Shown: piece by piece, positions 10,367-22,197 of the stretch
Layout of the letters: every line of letters begins with the position of its first letter
How positions within the stretch are numbered: position 1 is the stretch's first letter
Source: Nothophaeocryptopus gaeumannii
Lineage: Eukaryota; Ascomycota; Dothideomycetes; Mycosphaerellales; Mycosphaerellaceae
Assembly (NCBI GenBank): GCA_031771865.1
Contig: JASISA010000040.1
Coordinates: forward strand, 558,001-622,000
Reading direction: 5' to 3'
DNA: 64,000 nt
The notes under the pieces: model-generated
Seen by the model: the letters and a program-made list of their open reading frames with translations, nothing else
Told to the model about the DNA's origin: nothing
The model's database searches: none
Program-made: the position numbers and the translations under genes

Positions 10367-10842
10367 GTTTTCTATTTGCTAGTGATAGACTGGCCGTTTC
10401 GAGAAACAAGGAAATGAGGATATGGATGCTGAATATGAATGCGTGAAAGCAGTACTAAGAAACGAACATTGCGGCTGAAATGAAAGTTGGATTGCCTCTG
10501 TTACAGACCTGCAACCTATGTCTTTGGTGTGACGTCGCCGCGGACGGCCCGGGGTGGAGAGATTGAGCATCTTCATGCTGGCAACAGTACGCGTTCGCCT
10601 GCGCGTAGCCTCATGGCTTTAATCTGCGAGTGTTATAGCTAAAGAGGATGAAGTGGAGAAGAATGATGCACTCGAAAGCGTCGAGAAAGGAGATGTGATG
10701 TTTGATGGTGATGTTGCCTCGGAGAATTTGCCCCCTCCAAGCGTGCCATTCACGTGGACTCTGACACGACAAGGCATCACCATACCAGCCTGATCCATCA
10801 GTGGTACACACATGCAGACCTACCTCCTACTACGCGCTCAAA
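10367..10842. other. Intergenic region between divergent genes
   Basis: About 480 bp, likely promoters of the TENA gene (left) and the FAS1 gene (right). An apparent in-frame start at 10801 is GTG, so the FAS1 gene is started at 10843. Confidence 0.6.
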
Positions 10843-11508
10843 ATGCGCTCAACAAGTATAGCGTCTTCCCTACTCACCTGCAGCGTCCTCGCGCAGGCTC
10901 AACTCATTCCTCTCCTCTTCGGCAGTAGCAACAAACCTACCAAGAACCTCAACAACCACCACCACCAACAACCCATAATGGATTCCACCCCAAACATCCA
11001 ACTCCCTCCCTCCTCCGACGGCAGCAATCCTCCTCCCCCTCCCACCTCCGACGTTATCATCTCCGATGTAATAGGCACCACCCGCTCCATAAACATCTTC
11101 GCCGGCTTCACCCGCGACATCGACAGCATATCCAAACGCCTCGATACCACCGATCTCAATAGTACCATCCTCGCACCCCTAAACAGCGCCATAACTTCTC
11201 TGCCGCGAAAACCATGGGAAGACCCCCTCGAGTACGCCGCCTACGGCGCAAATGCCTACGAAGGGAAAGATGGAGAAGATCGCGCGAGCAGGAATATGAG
11301 GAGATTTACGGAGGCGCATATCGTACCTGTATCTCCGTGGAAGGGAGGAGAGAAAGTGGAGAGTCTTGGTGGGTCGACGATATGGTGGGAGGTGAAGGGG
11401 GACAAGGCGTTTGTGCAGCCGGGAGATGTAGAGATTGAGAGGGTTGCGAGCCGAGTGAAGAATGGTGAAGTCTGGATTTTGAAGGGGGTTGTTAATTATA
11501 AGAGTTGA
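10843..11508 (+). CDS. Secreted FAS1 (fasciclin)-domain protein
   Basis: Intronless; 221 aa from the ATG at 10843. The first 20 residues (MRSTSIASSLLTCSVLAQAQ) form a signal peptide with an AQA cleavage site. A His/Asn/Gln- and Pro-rich linker (about 30-75) follows. A FAS1-like domain spans roughly 80-220: FAGFTRDIDSISKRL, then the STILAPLNSAI core typical of fasciclin, a histidine in FTEAHIVP, and a closing strand GEVWILKGVV. Such proteins act at the cell surface or in the secretory pathway; some fungal members sit in the ER or vacuole membrane. No transmembrane segment or GPI signal is seen. Confidence 0.8.
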   Translation: MRSTSIASSLLTCSVLAQAQLIPLLFGSSNKPTKNLNNHHHQQPIMDSTPNIQLPPSSDGSNPPPPPTSDVIISDVIGTTRSINIFAGFTRDIDSISKRLDTTDLNSTILAPLNSAITSLPRKPWEDPLEYAAYGANAYEGKDGEDRASRNMRRFTEAHIVPVSPWKGGEKVESLGGSTIWWEVKGDKAFVQPGDVEIERVASRVKNGEVWILKGVVNYKS

Positions 11509-11804
11509 GATGAGGGTACGATATCTTGGGGGTCATGAGATCATGATGAGATGTGGGAATACAAGGGGGCGTTGTGGGTGTCGTGTTTTCCGTGGAGAAG
11601 GGAAGAGAAACGAGTACCTGAGATACCAGAAAGCAAGGGGAGATTGCACCTCGCAGATTACGAGTATGAACGAGTTTATGATTGTGTATCGAGAGGAGGA
11701 TGAGGTCGGCTTCTATATACAAGAGCCCGCTGGGCTGTCTGTTCCAGCACTTGGTTCCAGACTTATGCCTGCTTTCGCGATGCGACGCTCCTCCTAGGAA
11801 CATA

Positions 11805-13151
11805 TCACACAGCCAGAGTTGACACATTCTCAGAGACAGAGCCCGGTCCCCGCTCACGCGCAATGTCCGGAGGCATGTCCAGCCGAGCTTGCTCTGCTGT
11901 TCGCTTGATACCGGCAGCCGTCACCGCAAGCTTCTTCCTCTCGTCGCTCAGCTCGTCACTATCCTCGGATCTCTTGTTCTCCTTCTCCGCTTCCTTGGCT
12001 TTCTGAGCAGCCTTGGTAGCTGCTTTTCGTTCCGCCTTGGTCATCTTTGGCTTTTCGAATGCGCCTATCTCCAGCCGCCTGTCGACGTCTTTCGCCAGAT
12101 CTTCGAGATCAGAATGTCCGAGCACCTTGACAATATCGCTGTAGCTCTTTGTGGCCTGCATGGCTTTGTATGCCTGCTGTTTGCCCGGAATCATCTGGCC
12201 GAGCAAGTATTTCGTGTTGCCCCATCGGTTTTCAACCTCCATAGACGTCTTGACGTATTCTTTGACGACTTCTTCCCAGCTCACCTTGCCGCCGTCTGAT
12301 TCTGCTCGAAAGACAGATGGGTTTGTTTCGGCAGCTGTGGCAATCATCGCACCGTCTGCGCCGAACTCTTTCATGAGCTCAAGAGCCTCATCTCTGCTGT
12401 AAACATCACCATTCATGGTACATGATACTCCAGCCTCGTGACATGTCTCGACAACCGTTTCCAATTGATCGCGAATTGCACGCTCGCGCGGCCGCATCGG
12501 AGTCGTGCGGCAATGTACTGTGAGTCCATGGATTCCAGTCTCGCAAAGCCTTTGCACCAGCGCCCGCGTCTCTTCTGCGGTGTCAAGTATTCTTATCTTG
12601 ACGCTGATGCCGATTTCATTTGGCTCGCCAACTTCCTTCACAAGCGCTCGCAAAATTGAGCACAGCTTATCTGGTGTTTTGAGCAATGCGGCACCCATTC
12701 CGCCGCTGGTACTGAAAGGTTTTGGACAGCCTGCGTTGACATCGATGCCAGCAACATCCTTCGCGATAAGCTTTGCTGCTTCGACAGCAGTTCCCGGGTT
12801 TGCAGTACCAATCTGGTATATCAGCTTCTTTGCTTCTCGCTCCGGATGAAGTCTATAGATGACACTCTCTTGTTGATCTGCGTTCAGGCTCGGATTCTTT
12901 GCGCCGTTTGAAGATATTCTCGTGAATTCTACTGTGTTGGCGACAGTGTTTTCGTGCCGCGTCGTGCCGATGAGGGCCTTGTCGATCGTTTCCGGGCCCC
13001 AGACAAGGTCGGCGCCGTATTTGAGAGCAAGCAGTCGCGACGGGCATTCGCCGCTACGCACCATGGGCGCCAAGACTATCTTGCCTCTGTAGTCCACCCC
13101 ATTTCTGGGTATTGGGACTCTCTTCGCGGCGGATGTCATGATGCGGAGCAT
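11805..13151 (-). CDS. dus2: tRNA-dihydrouridine synthase, Dus2 type
   Basis: Intronless; 448 aa. The protein opens with GKIVLAPMVRSGECPSRLLALKYGADLVWGPE, the FMN-binding start of DUS enzymes. The catalytic cysteine C142 lies in DVNAGCPKPFSTSGGMG. VKIRILD and the HCRTTPMRPRERA / MNGDVYSRDEA segments are characteristic of Dus2, which makes dihydrouridine at position 20 of tRNA. The last 90 residues are a Lys/Glu/Ala-rich basic tail. MLRI could precede the true start, since a second ATG lies four codons in. It shares a 1.35 kb divergent region with the Snt2-like gene. Confidence 0.9.
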   Translation of the reverse strand: MLRIMTSAAKRVPIPRNGVDYRGKIVLAPMVRSGECPSRLLALKYGADLVWGPETIDKALIGTTRHENTVANTVEFTRISSNGAKNPSLNADQQESVIYRLHPEREAKKLIYQIGTANPGTAVEAAKLIAKDVAGIDVNAGCPKPFSTSGGMGAALLKTPDKLCSILRALVKEVGEPNEIGISVKIRILDTAEETRALVQRLCETGIHGLTVHCRTTPMRPRERAIRDQLETVVETCHEAGVSCTMNGDVYSRDEALELMKEFGADGAMIATAAETNPSVFRAESDGGKVSWEEVVKEYVKTSMEVENRWGNTKYLLGQMIPGKQQAYKAMQATKSYSDIVKVLGHSDLEDLAKDVDRRLEIGAFEKPKMTKAERKAATKAAQKAKEAEKENKRSEDSDELSDERKKLAVTAAGIKRTAEQARLDMPPDIARERGPGSVSENVSTLAV

Positions 13152-14497
13152 TTAGCGCTGTTATATTCCATGGGCCGGAGGTATTGTGAAAGGAGAGCCC
13201 TTATTGAATTCTTCTGTGTGCCGGGATTCAGGGAAGAGGTGGTTTGAGCAAACAGGTGTCGGAGCACGTGAAAACAAAAGACAAACTCAGTGCGGATGAC
13301 TCGTTAGGGGGTGGGAGTTGTCCGCTGTGTGTTTTGTAACTAGTCTGACGCACTGAGATGACAATGTCGCATGTGGTGCAGTGCGAAATCCGACGTGAAG
13401 TCGAGAGCGTCGGTCGGCAGAGAAGTGTCCCGCGACTTTTTGGAACGTCTGAACGGCTTAGCGCTCCCGTGGACATGTCTCCCTTCACTCCATCTGAACA
13501 CTTTCTCAAAGATGCCTGTCCCCGCCCGACAACTCGCCTCGGGAGCCAGCGAAACACGTATGCAACTGTCGACGGAACCTGGACAATGCCTCTACCCAAG
13601 TGACAAGACATTCCGCTGATAGCCTGAGGAGTAAAGTCGTTTTCATGTTGTACTTGTCGACACACGGCCCGTCAGGCGACGACACTCAATAATGTGCTGG
13701 CAGAGACGCCATCAAGGAGTTTGACAGAAGAGCCAAAGTATCGGAAGGCGTTGTGATGTGAGGTGGGAGGGAGGGAGGAAGTGCACGCGGAACGAAGCAG
13801 CGCTGATTGGCCTTCGCCACGCGACCACTGTGAGAAAGGTGTTGAAAAGCGTCATCATCAGAACCGGAGCTGCCTACAGAATTGTGAAGATATTAATCAT
13901 TCAAGTCGATGCTCGATGGCAGACAATTACTATTGAGAATCTCCAAGCCATACACGCAAAACACGCTGGTGCGAGCATGATCCGGGAGATGGGAGACGGA
14001 CGAAGTGGATGGATGATATGCAGTTCAAATAGACGAATCGCCGCTTTGACACTTGCCTGGCAGGGCCAAGCCGCTGCGCTAACTAAGTCACCCGGTCCGC
14101 ATGGGCGCCGTTATTCCAGCACCTCGCTCGCGCCGTCTGCCTCCATCCTCCATCCTCCATCCTCTTCTCTACATCAACGTGTCCGCCAGCCTTGGGCCGC
14201 ATTTCTTATTCGATTTCCCCCCTCCCATTCATCACTCCGGCCCGTCGACTAACCGTCACGTCTTGGACGCCCCGAGTCGTGCTTTCTGTCTTTGTTTTCC
14301 TGGGCCCCGGGCGTCCCCATACCTTCGACGATCCCGACCTAACTTTTGCAGCATCGCGGCCATCGCCACTACTCTGCCAGTTTCATACTTCACCGCCTGC
14401 ACTCTTGCGGCTACACCACTGCCGCATGATCAAACCCACGCTTTGTGACGTGAGCACGCGTGATAACTAATGCGTTACACTCGTCACCACCTTGAAA
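13152..14497. other. Long divergent promoter region (dus2 / snt2-like)
   Basis: About 1.35 kb with no supported gene. The right half is pyrimidine rich, as in many fungal 5' UTRs, and contains a short tandem run of a CATCCTC unit at 14141..14164. Confidence 0.6.
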
Positions 14498-17400
14498 ATG
14501 GCAGAAGCTGCCCAGGAGCCCGCCGCGGGTCGCATCTCTGCTGGCGGGTCTCAATCAGCTTCACGGGCAGGGACACCAGCCGCCAAGCCGTCGCCGGCAA
14601 TGGCCTCTGGCGCATTCCAGGCCATCAATTCTCGGCCCGTCTCTGAGAATGCACGTACTGGGAGTCCGGCGTCTGCGTCTGACAGCGACGCGGTGCTTGC
14701 ACAGAATCCTTCGCAAACAGCCCAAACTTCCCTCCCGACCGCGCAACCATCCAAGCTATCTACACAAACCGACAATCTGGATGGCGCCATGGCTGAAACC
14801 TCATACGGCACGCGTTCGCGCAATCGAACCAGCACCAGGCCCAACTATGCCGAAGACGCAACGGACATGGACTTCGACTACACCACCTCTGCTGCGACGA
14901 CGACAACGAAGAAGAAAGTAGCGAATGATGCTGCCGCGTTGAGCCGCGATGTCGCTTCTGACTCGAAACGGGGCCAGGAGCTCCCTGGGTTTCTGTCGGT
15001 CAACGAGGGCGCCGGAACCAAGGGCGCCAAGGAGTCCACGCCCGCAACGTCGACTGCGACAGGTCCGTCGAAAAAGCGCAAGGCTGCTGGTACGGCGTCG
15101 GCCTCGTTGCAACCGAATGCTGCGTCTGCCACTCCACCCCCGGCCGCCGCGTCGCGAAAACTGACCCCAGCAACGGCCTTATCGGCCCCGGTCCGCGAGA
15201 CAAACATCATGACCTTCACAAAGCATCGCAGCTGTCTCAACAAAAAAGGCGAGCTGATTGCCGACGACGGGACGAAGCTGAGTGTAAACGGTAAGTCGTC
15301 CACTCCCCCTGACCCATGATTCCACAAATGCAGGTCGCAGTTCGCCGTGCTTACCCCGCCCGTCTGCGATCCCTGCCTGAGGCTAACGCTGTTTTGTCAC
15401 CAGATCACGTGTACCTAGTCTGTGAGCCTCCCGGCGACCCATATTACCTCTGCCGGATCATGGAGTTCCTGCGTACTGACAGTGAGAACCCGAACTCCCC
15501 AATCGACTCATTACGCGTCAATTGGTATTATCGTCCTCGAGATGTGCAGCGATTCAGTAGCGACAGCCGGTTGGTTTACGGCACCATGCACTCGGATTTG
15601 TGCCCGCTCACGTCCCTGCGCGGAAAATGCACAATCAAGCACCGGTCAGAAATCGAGGACCTGGACGCATATCGAAAAGAACGAGACTCTTTCTATTTCG
15701 TGCAGGTGTTTGACCGATTCATTCGACGGTCGTATGAGTGCATTCCCGTTCAACAGATCGTCAACGTCCCGGACAAGGTCAAGAAAGCTCTCGACGAAAG
15801 ATGGAAGTTTGTCGTAGTGGAAATCGGTCGCGTCAAGGAACTCACCAGTGCTGCCAAATCATGCAAGCGCTGCGCCAGGTACTGTGCATCGAACGACTCT
15901 GTCGACTGCGCAATATGCAAGAACTCGTACCATATGAACTGCGTCCAGCCTCCACTGCCGAAGAAACCGTCGCGTGGATTTGCATGGGCCTGTGGGCCTT
16001 GCAGTCGAGCTTCTGAGAGGAAGAAGGAATCGCGTAACACGCCCAGCGCCAGCGGCCACGTCACCGAAGCGGAAGAAGAAGATGTTGTCGAGGAGGAAAA
16101 AGCTCCGCCCGCTTCAAACGACACCACGCGGGCGCCTAGTCCACTCGGCGACGAAATGATCATCGACGACCACCCTGCGACCCAAGCCGAGATCGCTCTC
16201 GCCAAGATGTGGCCGATGCGATACCTTGGGATTCATTGCAGGGTTGAAGACGCGCTACAGTACGACGATCGAGCCATTTATCCCCGCGCGAGCTCACGGC
16301 TTGGCCCTCGTCACCAGGCGAACGTGAACATCTGGCACGGTCGAGCTGTAGAGCTTGTAAAACCCGCCGAGATCAAGAAGCGGTATCAGAAAGGCGGTGC
16401 GCAGAAAAAGGAAAGCAAACTCACGAGGGAGACCCTTGCAGCCATCGAAGCCGAAAAGGAAGACAAAGCGAAGCGGCCAAAGTGGGTGCAAGATGAACCG
16501 CCAGGCTATGTTGCACGTGGTGAGGACTACCCAAACGATGATCCACGATGCACGGCCACTGTTCTTTTCCAGATGCCCCCACACGACAAACCTCCCAAAT
16601 GTTCAGATGAAAGCGAGAAAGACCCGGTCCGACGCAATGAGAAGTTCATGGATGCATATGTCACCCGCGCGAAACCGCTCGCCCGGGGCGTTGGAGTTCC
16701 TCCCTTTGGTACCAACTTTCTCGACAAGGCATTGGAGCTTCTCACGACCAACAAGTACAATGTCGATGCCGCATTGAAGCAGATGACCAAGGTCGATCGC
16801 GTCAAGGACCTGCACGAGCCAGTGTTGAGCAAGTCAGACCTCACTAAATTCGAGGAGGGAGTCGCGAAATACGGGTCTGAGCACCGCCTTATTCGATTGC
16901 ACATGAAGACGAACCTGCCACATTCGGACATTGTACGTTTCTACTACCTTTGGAAGAAGACACCGAAGGGTCGAGAGATCTGGGGCAACTATGGAGGCCG
17001 TAAAAAGCGAAAGTTCGAGAGCGATACAGGAGCAAAGCTGCAAGCAGAGTTGGCAAACGATGTGGATGACTCGGCCTTTGATAATGACAAAGCGATCAGG
17101 AAGAGTCGCGGGTTTCAGTGCAAGTTCTGCAATACCACGCACTCGCGTCAGTGGCGACGCGCACCTGGAATATCACCTGGCCAAGTTGCTCCGTCAGAGA
17201 AGAGCGCCAAGACATCTACGAAGGACAGGCCGCTTCTTGCACTGTGTCTGCGCTGCGCTGGGCTTTGGCGTAAATATGCGATTCAGTGGGAAGAGATAGA
17301 TGAAGTTGCGAAGAAGGTGGCTGCCGGTGGTGGGCGTGCTTGGAAGCGAAAGATTGACGAAGAACTTTTGCAGGAGCTGCTTGCAGCGAACGAGGCCGCG

Positions 17401-20133
17401 AGCAATCCACCGGAGCCAGCAACTGCATCCGTGCCGTCTATCGAAAATGGAGAGCCGCCCAAAAAGAAAACGAAAATGGATAAGGCTGCTGCATTGGCGG
17501 CAGCAGAGGCGGCCAAGAAAGTGGAGAAACCTCCGCCGCCGCCCAAAGAACCAACACCGCCCCCTCCACCAATCATCCCAGCACAGCCGACTTGGAAAAA
17601 ACTTCCTTGCTCAGTTTGCAAGGGCTTCGATGGCACGATAGCTTGCGCACACTGCAAGCTGACTGTTCACCGACGCTGCTTTGGAGTTGATGAGCAAGAT
17701 GGTGTTCGTCCTAATGGCGAAGTCAAGTGGATTTGCGAACAGTGCCAGAACGATCGAAATCCTTCCGTGTCGACCGACTACTCTTGCTGCCTGTGTCTGA
17801 CTGAGGAGACCCAGATCGATCTTGTGGAGCCTCCGAAGGTGTCGCATAAGAAGAAGACCGACCGAGAACGAGAGAAGGAGCGGCTGGAGAAGGAATTAGC
17901 CGATGGGATGCGAGCTGAGTACCGCAGCAGGCAGCTGTCGCACCACCGCCCCATCTATCCCCGCGAGCCGCTGAAGCGTACCACCGGAAACAACTGGGTT
18001 CACGTCTATTGCGCTGTGTGGGCACCAGAAATTCGTTTTAGCGATGCGAAGGCGCTCGAGGTTGCTGAAGGCTTCCAGCTGATTCCTCAACATCGCTTCG
18101 AAGCGGTTTGCAAGCTTTGCAAGAACAAGGACCACCAAAATCGACTGCAGGAAAATGCTGGCGCTTGTGTCAATTGTTACCAGTGCAATGCTTCCTTCCA
18201 CGCTTCGTGCGCATTTGAAGCAGGATACACATTTGGCTTTGACGTGCAGCCAGTCAAGGGATCGCGCAAGGACCAGGTCATAACGGCAAGTCTTGGCCAG
18301 GAGACAGGGGCGTTGACTGCTGTTATACTTTGCAAGGAGCACATGGTCAAGGGTATTATCCACCCAATCGATGAATTCAACGAAGAGACCGGCCGGAACG
18401 CTTTGCAGACTTATGTCGAGAGCTTCAAGCAAGCAGACTTGGCCTTGACCGGAACAGTACGCAAGGCTGCGCAGGCACAACTTACTAAGGATAAGGGCCA
18501 GCAGTCTTCGACTTCCACTCAAGCAGCCAGCCGGAGAGAGTCTGGAGCTCACAGCATTGCCGCTGCTGTCCGACGTGGTGCCAGGAACTCAACTGTCGCT
18601 GAGACCAAAGTCGAGGCTGAAGACGGAGGGACCGATACGCCGACTACACAAGATACCGAACAGCGCCGTTGCGTGAAGTGCAATGTCGATGTGACACCCC
18701 GATGGCATCCTGTTGTGAAAGAGCCAGTGGACAAAAGCGTGCAGTCGCCGAAGCCGAGCAAACCTGACACCAATCATTCAGGGGTCGTTGATGGAAGCCA
18801 TCCTCAAGAGGCAGACATGCCTGATCCGAATGCAGTGACTCCAAGACAGAACATTCGCTTCATGGCACCGGGCACAAACGGGCGGGCTTGGGAAGGCATG
18901 CCAGATCGGTATGGGCCCGGTCGGCCACCCGCGAATGAAGAGCAGGAGCGGACGGGTGGTACTCCAATTGCGCAGCCTGGCAGAGACCCAGCTGCACCAC
19001 CTGAGGTCAATGGCGAGCACCGTCCAGCGTTTGGCGACCCCATCAGAGTGGACCATAACGATGAATCATATCACGCGCATGGGCTGCCTCAAGGATACCG
19101 CAATCCTGCTGCTCGTACATCACCTGGCCCAGCCGAGCCCGAGAGGCCGAAAGAGGAGCTGCCGACCGAGTTCCTGTGTCACAAGTGCTTCTTGAAAAAG
19201 AAGCTGAATCCTACGCCGCCGCCGGAAGAGCATCCAGATCGACCAGAATTGTCTCCGCCTCGTCAGTTTCCACTACAGCTGGACTGGAACCGTTCATCAC
19301 AGCCTCCATCGTCTACACCAGGGCACAGATCCATCGAAGAGCAGTTCCAAGTCTGGGACGCGCCTGCTCCACCCCGGCAGACTCCAGCTCCTCCGCCACC
19401 GGCACCAGTCAACGGAATGGGAACGCCAGGCTTCGGTCGTCCTCCGCCAGGCCCCCATGTTGGACCTCCTCCGCCAACTCATGCTTACCCACCGCCTTTT
19501 GGCCAGCCAAATGGGCATTACGTTCCGCCGACAGGTCATGCGCTGATGCATGAGCGTCAGAACAGCTACACCAATGGCTACCCGTATAGTCACCAGCCGT
19601 CACCGAACCCACCAGCGCCAGTGTACGGCCCAACTCCCCAACAAGGTGCCCGGCCTCCTCACTTGAACGGATTCCCTCCTCATGGACAGCCGATGCCGAA
19701 CGGAAGCTTGCCTTCGCCCAGGACGACTCAAGCACCGCCCATGCACTCCCCAACATATCCACCTCCGCCGCAGCACCAGCAGAGGCCTGATCCGCATTAT
19801 GGGCAATTGCATCCTCTCGGACCGCCTGTCAACTCAAGTCCACATGCGCCATTTGGACGACCAAACTCGCAGCCGATGAATGGGCCGCCGTTGCAGCATC
19901 CCCCTCCACCACAGCCTCCAAATCCCATGAGTGGTCCCATCGCACAATCACAACAGGCTCAAGCTCCACCACTGAATGGTCTACAACAGCCTTCGCAGGC
20001 ACCACCGGCAGCGAATCCCCAGCCGGGAACAGCCAGACCTGAGGGAGTCGATCCGCCTTCCACTCCAAGACCTCAGCCGAACGGCATAACGGGTGCTAGT
20101 GCGAGCCCCAACTTGCGGAACTTGCTTCACTAG
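14498..20133 (+). CDS. snt2: Snt2-like chromatin protein with BAH, PHD, SANT, GATA-like and extended PHD domains
   Basis: Exons 14498..15290 and 15404..20133; 1840 aa. The 113-nt intron joins LSVN to DHVYLVCEPPG, the start of a BAH domain (about 265-390). Then come a PHD finger (416-465), a SANT/Myb-like segment (740-795), a GATA-like finger with CKFCNTTHSRQWRRAPG and CLRCAGLW (836-880), a second PHD finger (999-1045) and an extended PHD (1059-1240). A further split zinc motif pairs CVKCNVDVTPRW (1353) with CHKCF (1520). The last 300 residues are Pro/Gln/Asn rich; the first 260 are low complexity. Snt2 binds modified histones, works with Ecm5/Rpd3-type deacetylases and influences stress response and autophagy in fungi. 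Function is inferred from the domain order. Confidence 0.9.
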
Positions 20134-20574
20134 CGATAGTTGTCGCTACTGTTATTTGATTATTGCGGGCACTTAGCGTGGGCGTACTGCCTGAGATACA
20201 TGATTGATAGAGGATGGAAATCATGGAGAAAACCGGACACTGGCTTTTCGGATACCCAATGTAGCCAGGTTTACTGTGTATTGTATTCTTTTATGCGCTG
20301 TGATTGAATATCAATTTCCTACCTAAGCCTGTGTGTCCTGCTGAGTTGCACTTTGGAATTGATACAATGAGTGTCATTGCTCTAGGCGTGATTCTTGATC
20401 TGGCGGCGATGCATGTCCGGCTCGTCGGAATGCGGTCCGCGCGATGACTTCATCTCGACATTCGCAAGCATTGCGCGAGAGCACAACACAGCAACTTCGA
20501 CACAACGACAACATTTCACGTTTGAAACCAAGACCTGCTCTTGTCTTGTCTACCTCGATAGCACAACAAAGAAG
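20134..20574. other. Intergenic
   Basis: 3' region of the Snt2-like gene and promoter of the DsbA-like gene; no gene seen. Confidence 0.6.
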
Positions 20575-21419
20575 ATGGCGCTCGCTCCCAAGTTTGCAGG
20601 CCAGAAGCTGGTGGCGAAAGCCTCTCCAGAGACACTCCACACGTTGGAGCTGTGTATGTTCGCTCTGTCAATCGAAGATGAAGATCCAAGTGCTGATGAA
20701 AGTTTGCAGTTCTTGACTATGTCTGTCCGGTATGACCAAAATCCGAATACTGGTGCTCGACAAAAGTAGCCCTGACACGCAGCACAGTTCTCCAAGAAGA
20801 TGTTCGACACAGTCTACAACGACGTCTTCCCAATCGTGAAGCAAAAGTATCCCTCCAAAGTCCAGTTCATCTTTCGCCAGCAGGTATACACATCAACCCC
20901 GTTCTCTCCCTCCATACTCACCCCTCCACACAGATCCAACCCTGGCATCCCTCCTCCACCCTCGTCCACGAAGCCGGCGTAGCAGTCCTCCAAACCAAAC
21001 CGGACAAATTCTGGGACTTCAGTAAAGCCCTCTTCGAAAAACAGACCGAATATTTCGACGTCAATGTCGTGCATGAATCGAGAGATGAGACGTATAAGAG
21101 ACTTGCGAAACTTGCTGGGGGAGTGGGATTAGATGAGAAGGAGATTTATGAGAAGTTGTTTATTTCAGATAAGCCCGGGAAGGATGGGGCGTTAAATAGT
21201 GGGAATGGGACGACAGATGATTTGAAGTTGCTTGTGAAGGTGAGAAGCCGTGGTCAGCTTATGGAGGTATGAAAATGTGCTGACCTTTTACAGGCAAACC
21301 GACTTCAGGGTATTCATGTCACTCCGACTGTGCTCTTCAACGGTATTGTCGAAAATGGCATCTCGAGCAGCTTTAGTAAGGATGATTGGGAGCAATGGCT
21401 TCAGAAGAATGTCGTGTGA
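20575..21419 (+). CDS. Thioredoxin-like (DsbA/Thioredoxin_4) protein
   Basis: Five exons: 20575..20653, 20710..20729, 20788..20883, 20934..21239 and 21294..21419; 208 aa. Exon 2 is only 20 nt and supplies LDYVCP of the segment LELFLDYVCPFSKKMFD. Introns are 56, 58, 50 and 54 nt with GT..AG ends. The fold is a DsbA-like thioredoxin domain: the active-site position reads CPFS, so only the first cysteine of a CxxC pair is present; FIFRQQIQPWHPSS and the cis-Pro-containing GIHVTPTVLFNG strand follow. This fungal family of about 200 aa has no firm function; lack of the second cysteine suggests glutathione-transferase-like or non-redox use. No signal peptide. Confidence 0.88.
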
Positions 21420-22041
21420 GCTGAACATTTCTCCGGCTGCTGCATTCCAGTCTGACATGCGTGTCTGTATGCAGCGAGCGGGCCGAGAGTAGCTTGAGGC
21501 CGCATATGTAGATCTGGAAGATCAAACTTGATTTGTCTCTTCTATATTGAGCATATGATCTTCGTACTTCGCGCTCTCCTGTTGCAGATTTCAAAAATGC
21601 TGGACTAGGACACTTAGTTCTTCGGGCTTCCAGGCAGACCAAGGGGAGACACGGAGGAGGCAAGCGTGTGAGCATATAGTCCAGTCCTTGAGCCTATGAT
21701 CAGATAAGTGTATGCTAGTCTATTTGATGAATGGGAGTGCGATAGATGCGTTGCTCACTGAGAATGCCAATCCCGGCCCGGCCCACCAGCAGCCTTTTGT
21801 AACAAGCAAGTGAATCTTTGCAGCCCATCCAAAAAGGATTCACCACGGCAACGAAGGAGACTGGGGCCTGTTCATTGTCTTATCGTGATGCTTGTGTCAT
21901 TGTGTGCCGTACGGAGTGCCGGTTTCGGGCCGGACTGGACGTATTCCGGTTCAAAGCCCAAGACTTCCCCCCACCCAACAAAAAAGTGCAAAAAAGAGAT
22001 TCGAGCCTATTCACTGTCTTCAGACAGCGGCATATAGGAAG
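21420..22041. other. Intergenic
   Basis: About 620 bp. No gene is supported; two loosely similar 16-mers (around 21868 and 22005) are noted but not interpreted. Confidence 0.5.
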
Positions 22042-22197
22042 AGCCGAAGGCGGGGCTCGAACCCGCGACCTTGAGGTTGTTTATGGAACTGTAGGTCCAG
22101 ATTCCCTCATAAGAGCCACACCTGGGAGGAGTCAGCGAGAAGTCATATTTGAACGGAACGGCGCTTCCTGACGCTCTACCGATTGAGCTACCCCGGC
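22042..22197 (-). tRNA. tRNA-like locus with intact A and B boxes and a long insert; possible pseudo-tRNA
   Basis: Minus strand. GCCGGGG pairs with CTTCGGC over seven pairs (two G-T). The D arm GCTC-AATCGGTA-GAGC contains an A box, TAGCTCAATCGG. The T arm GCGGG-TTCGAGC-CCCGC contains a B box, GGTTCGAGCCC. The anticodon arm is unclear: TCAGG could pair with CCTCA with one mismatch, but no T33-anticodon loop follows it, and about 85 nt lie between. The gene may have an unusual intron, may have been disrupted by insertion, or may be a tRNA-derived element. Isotype not assigned. Confidence 0.5.
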
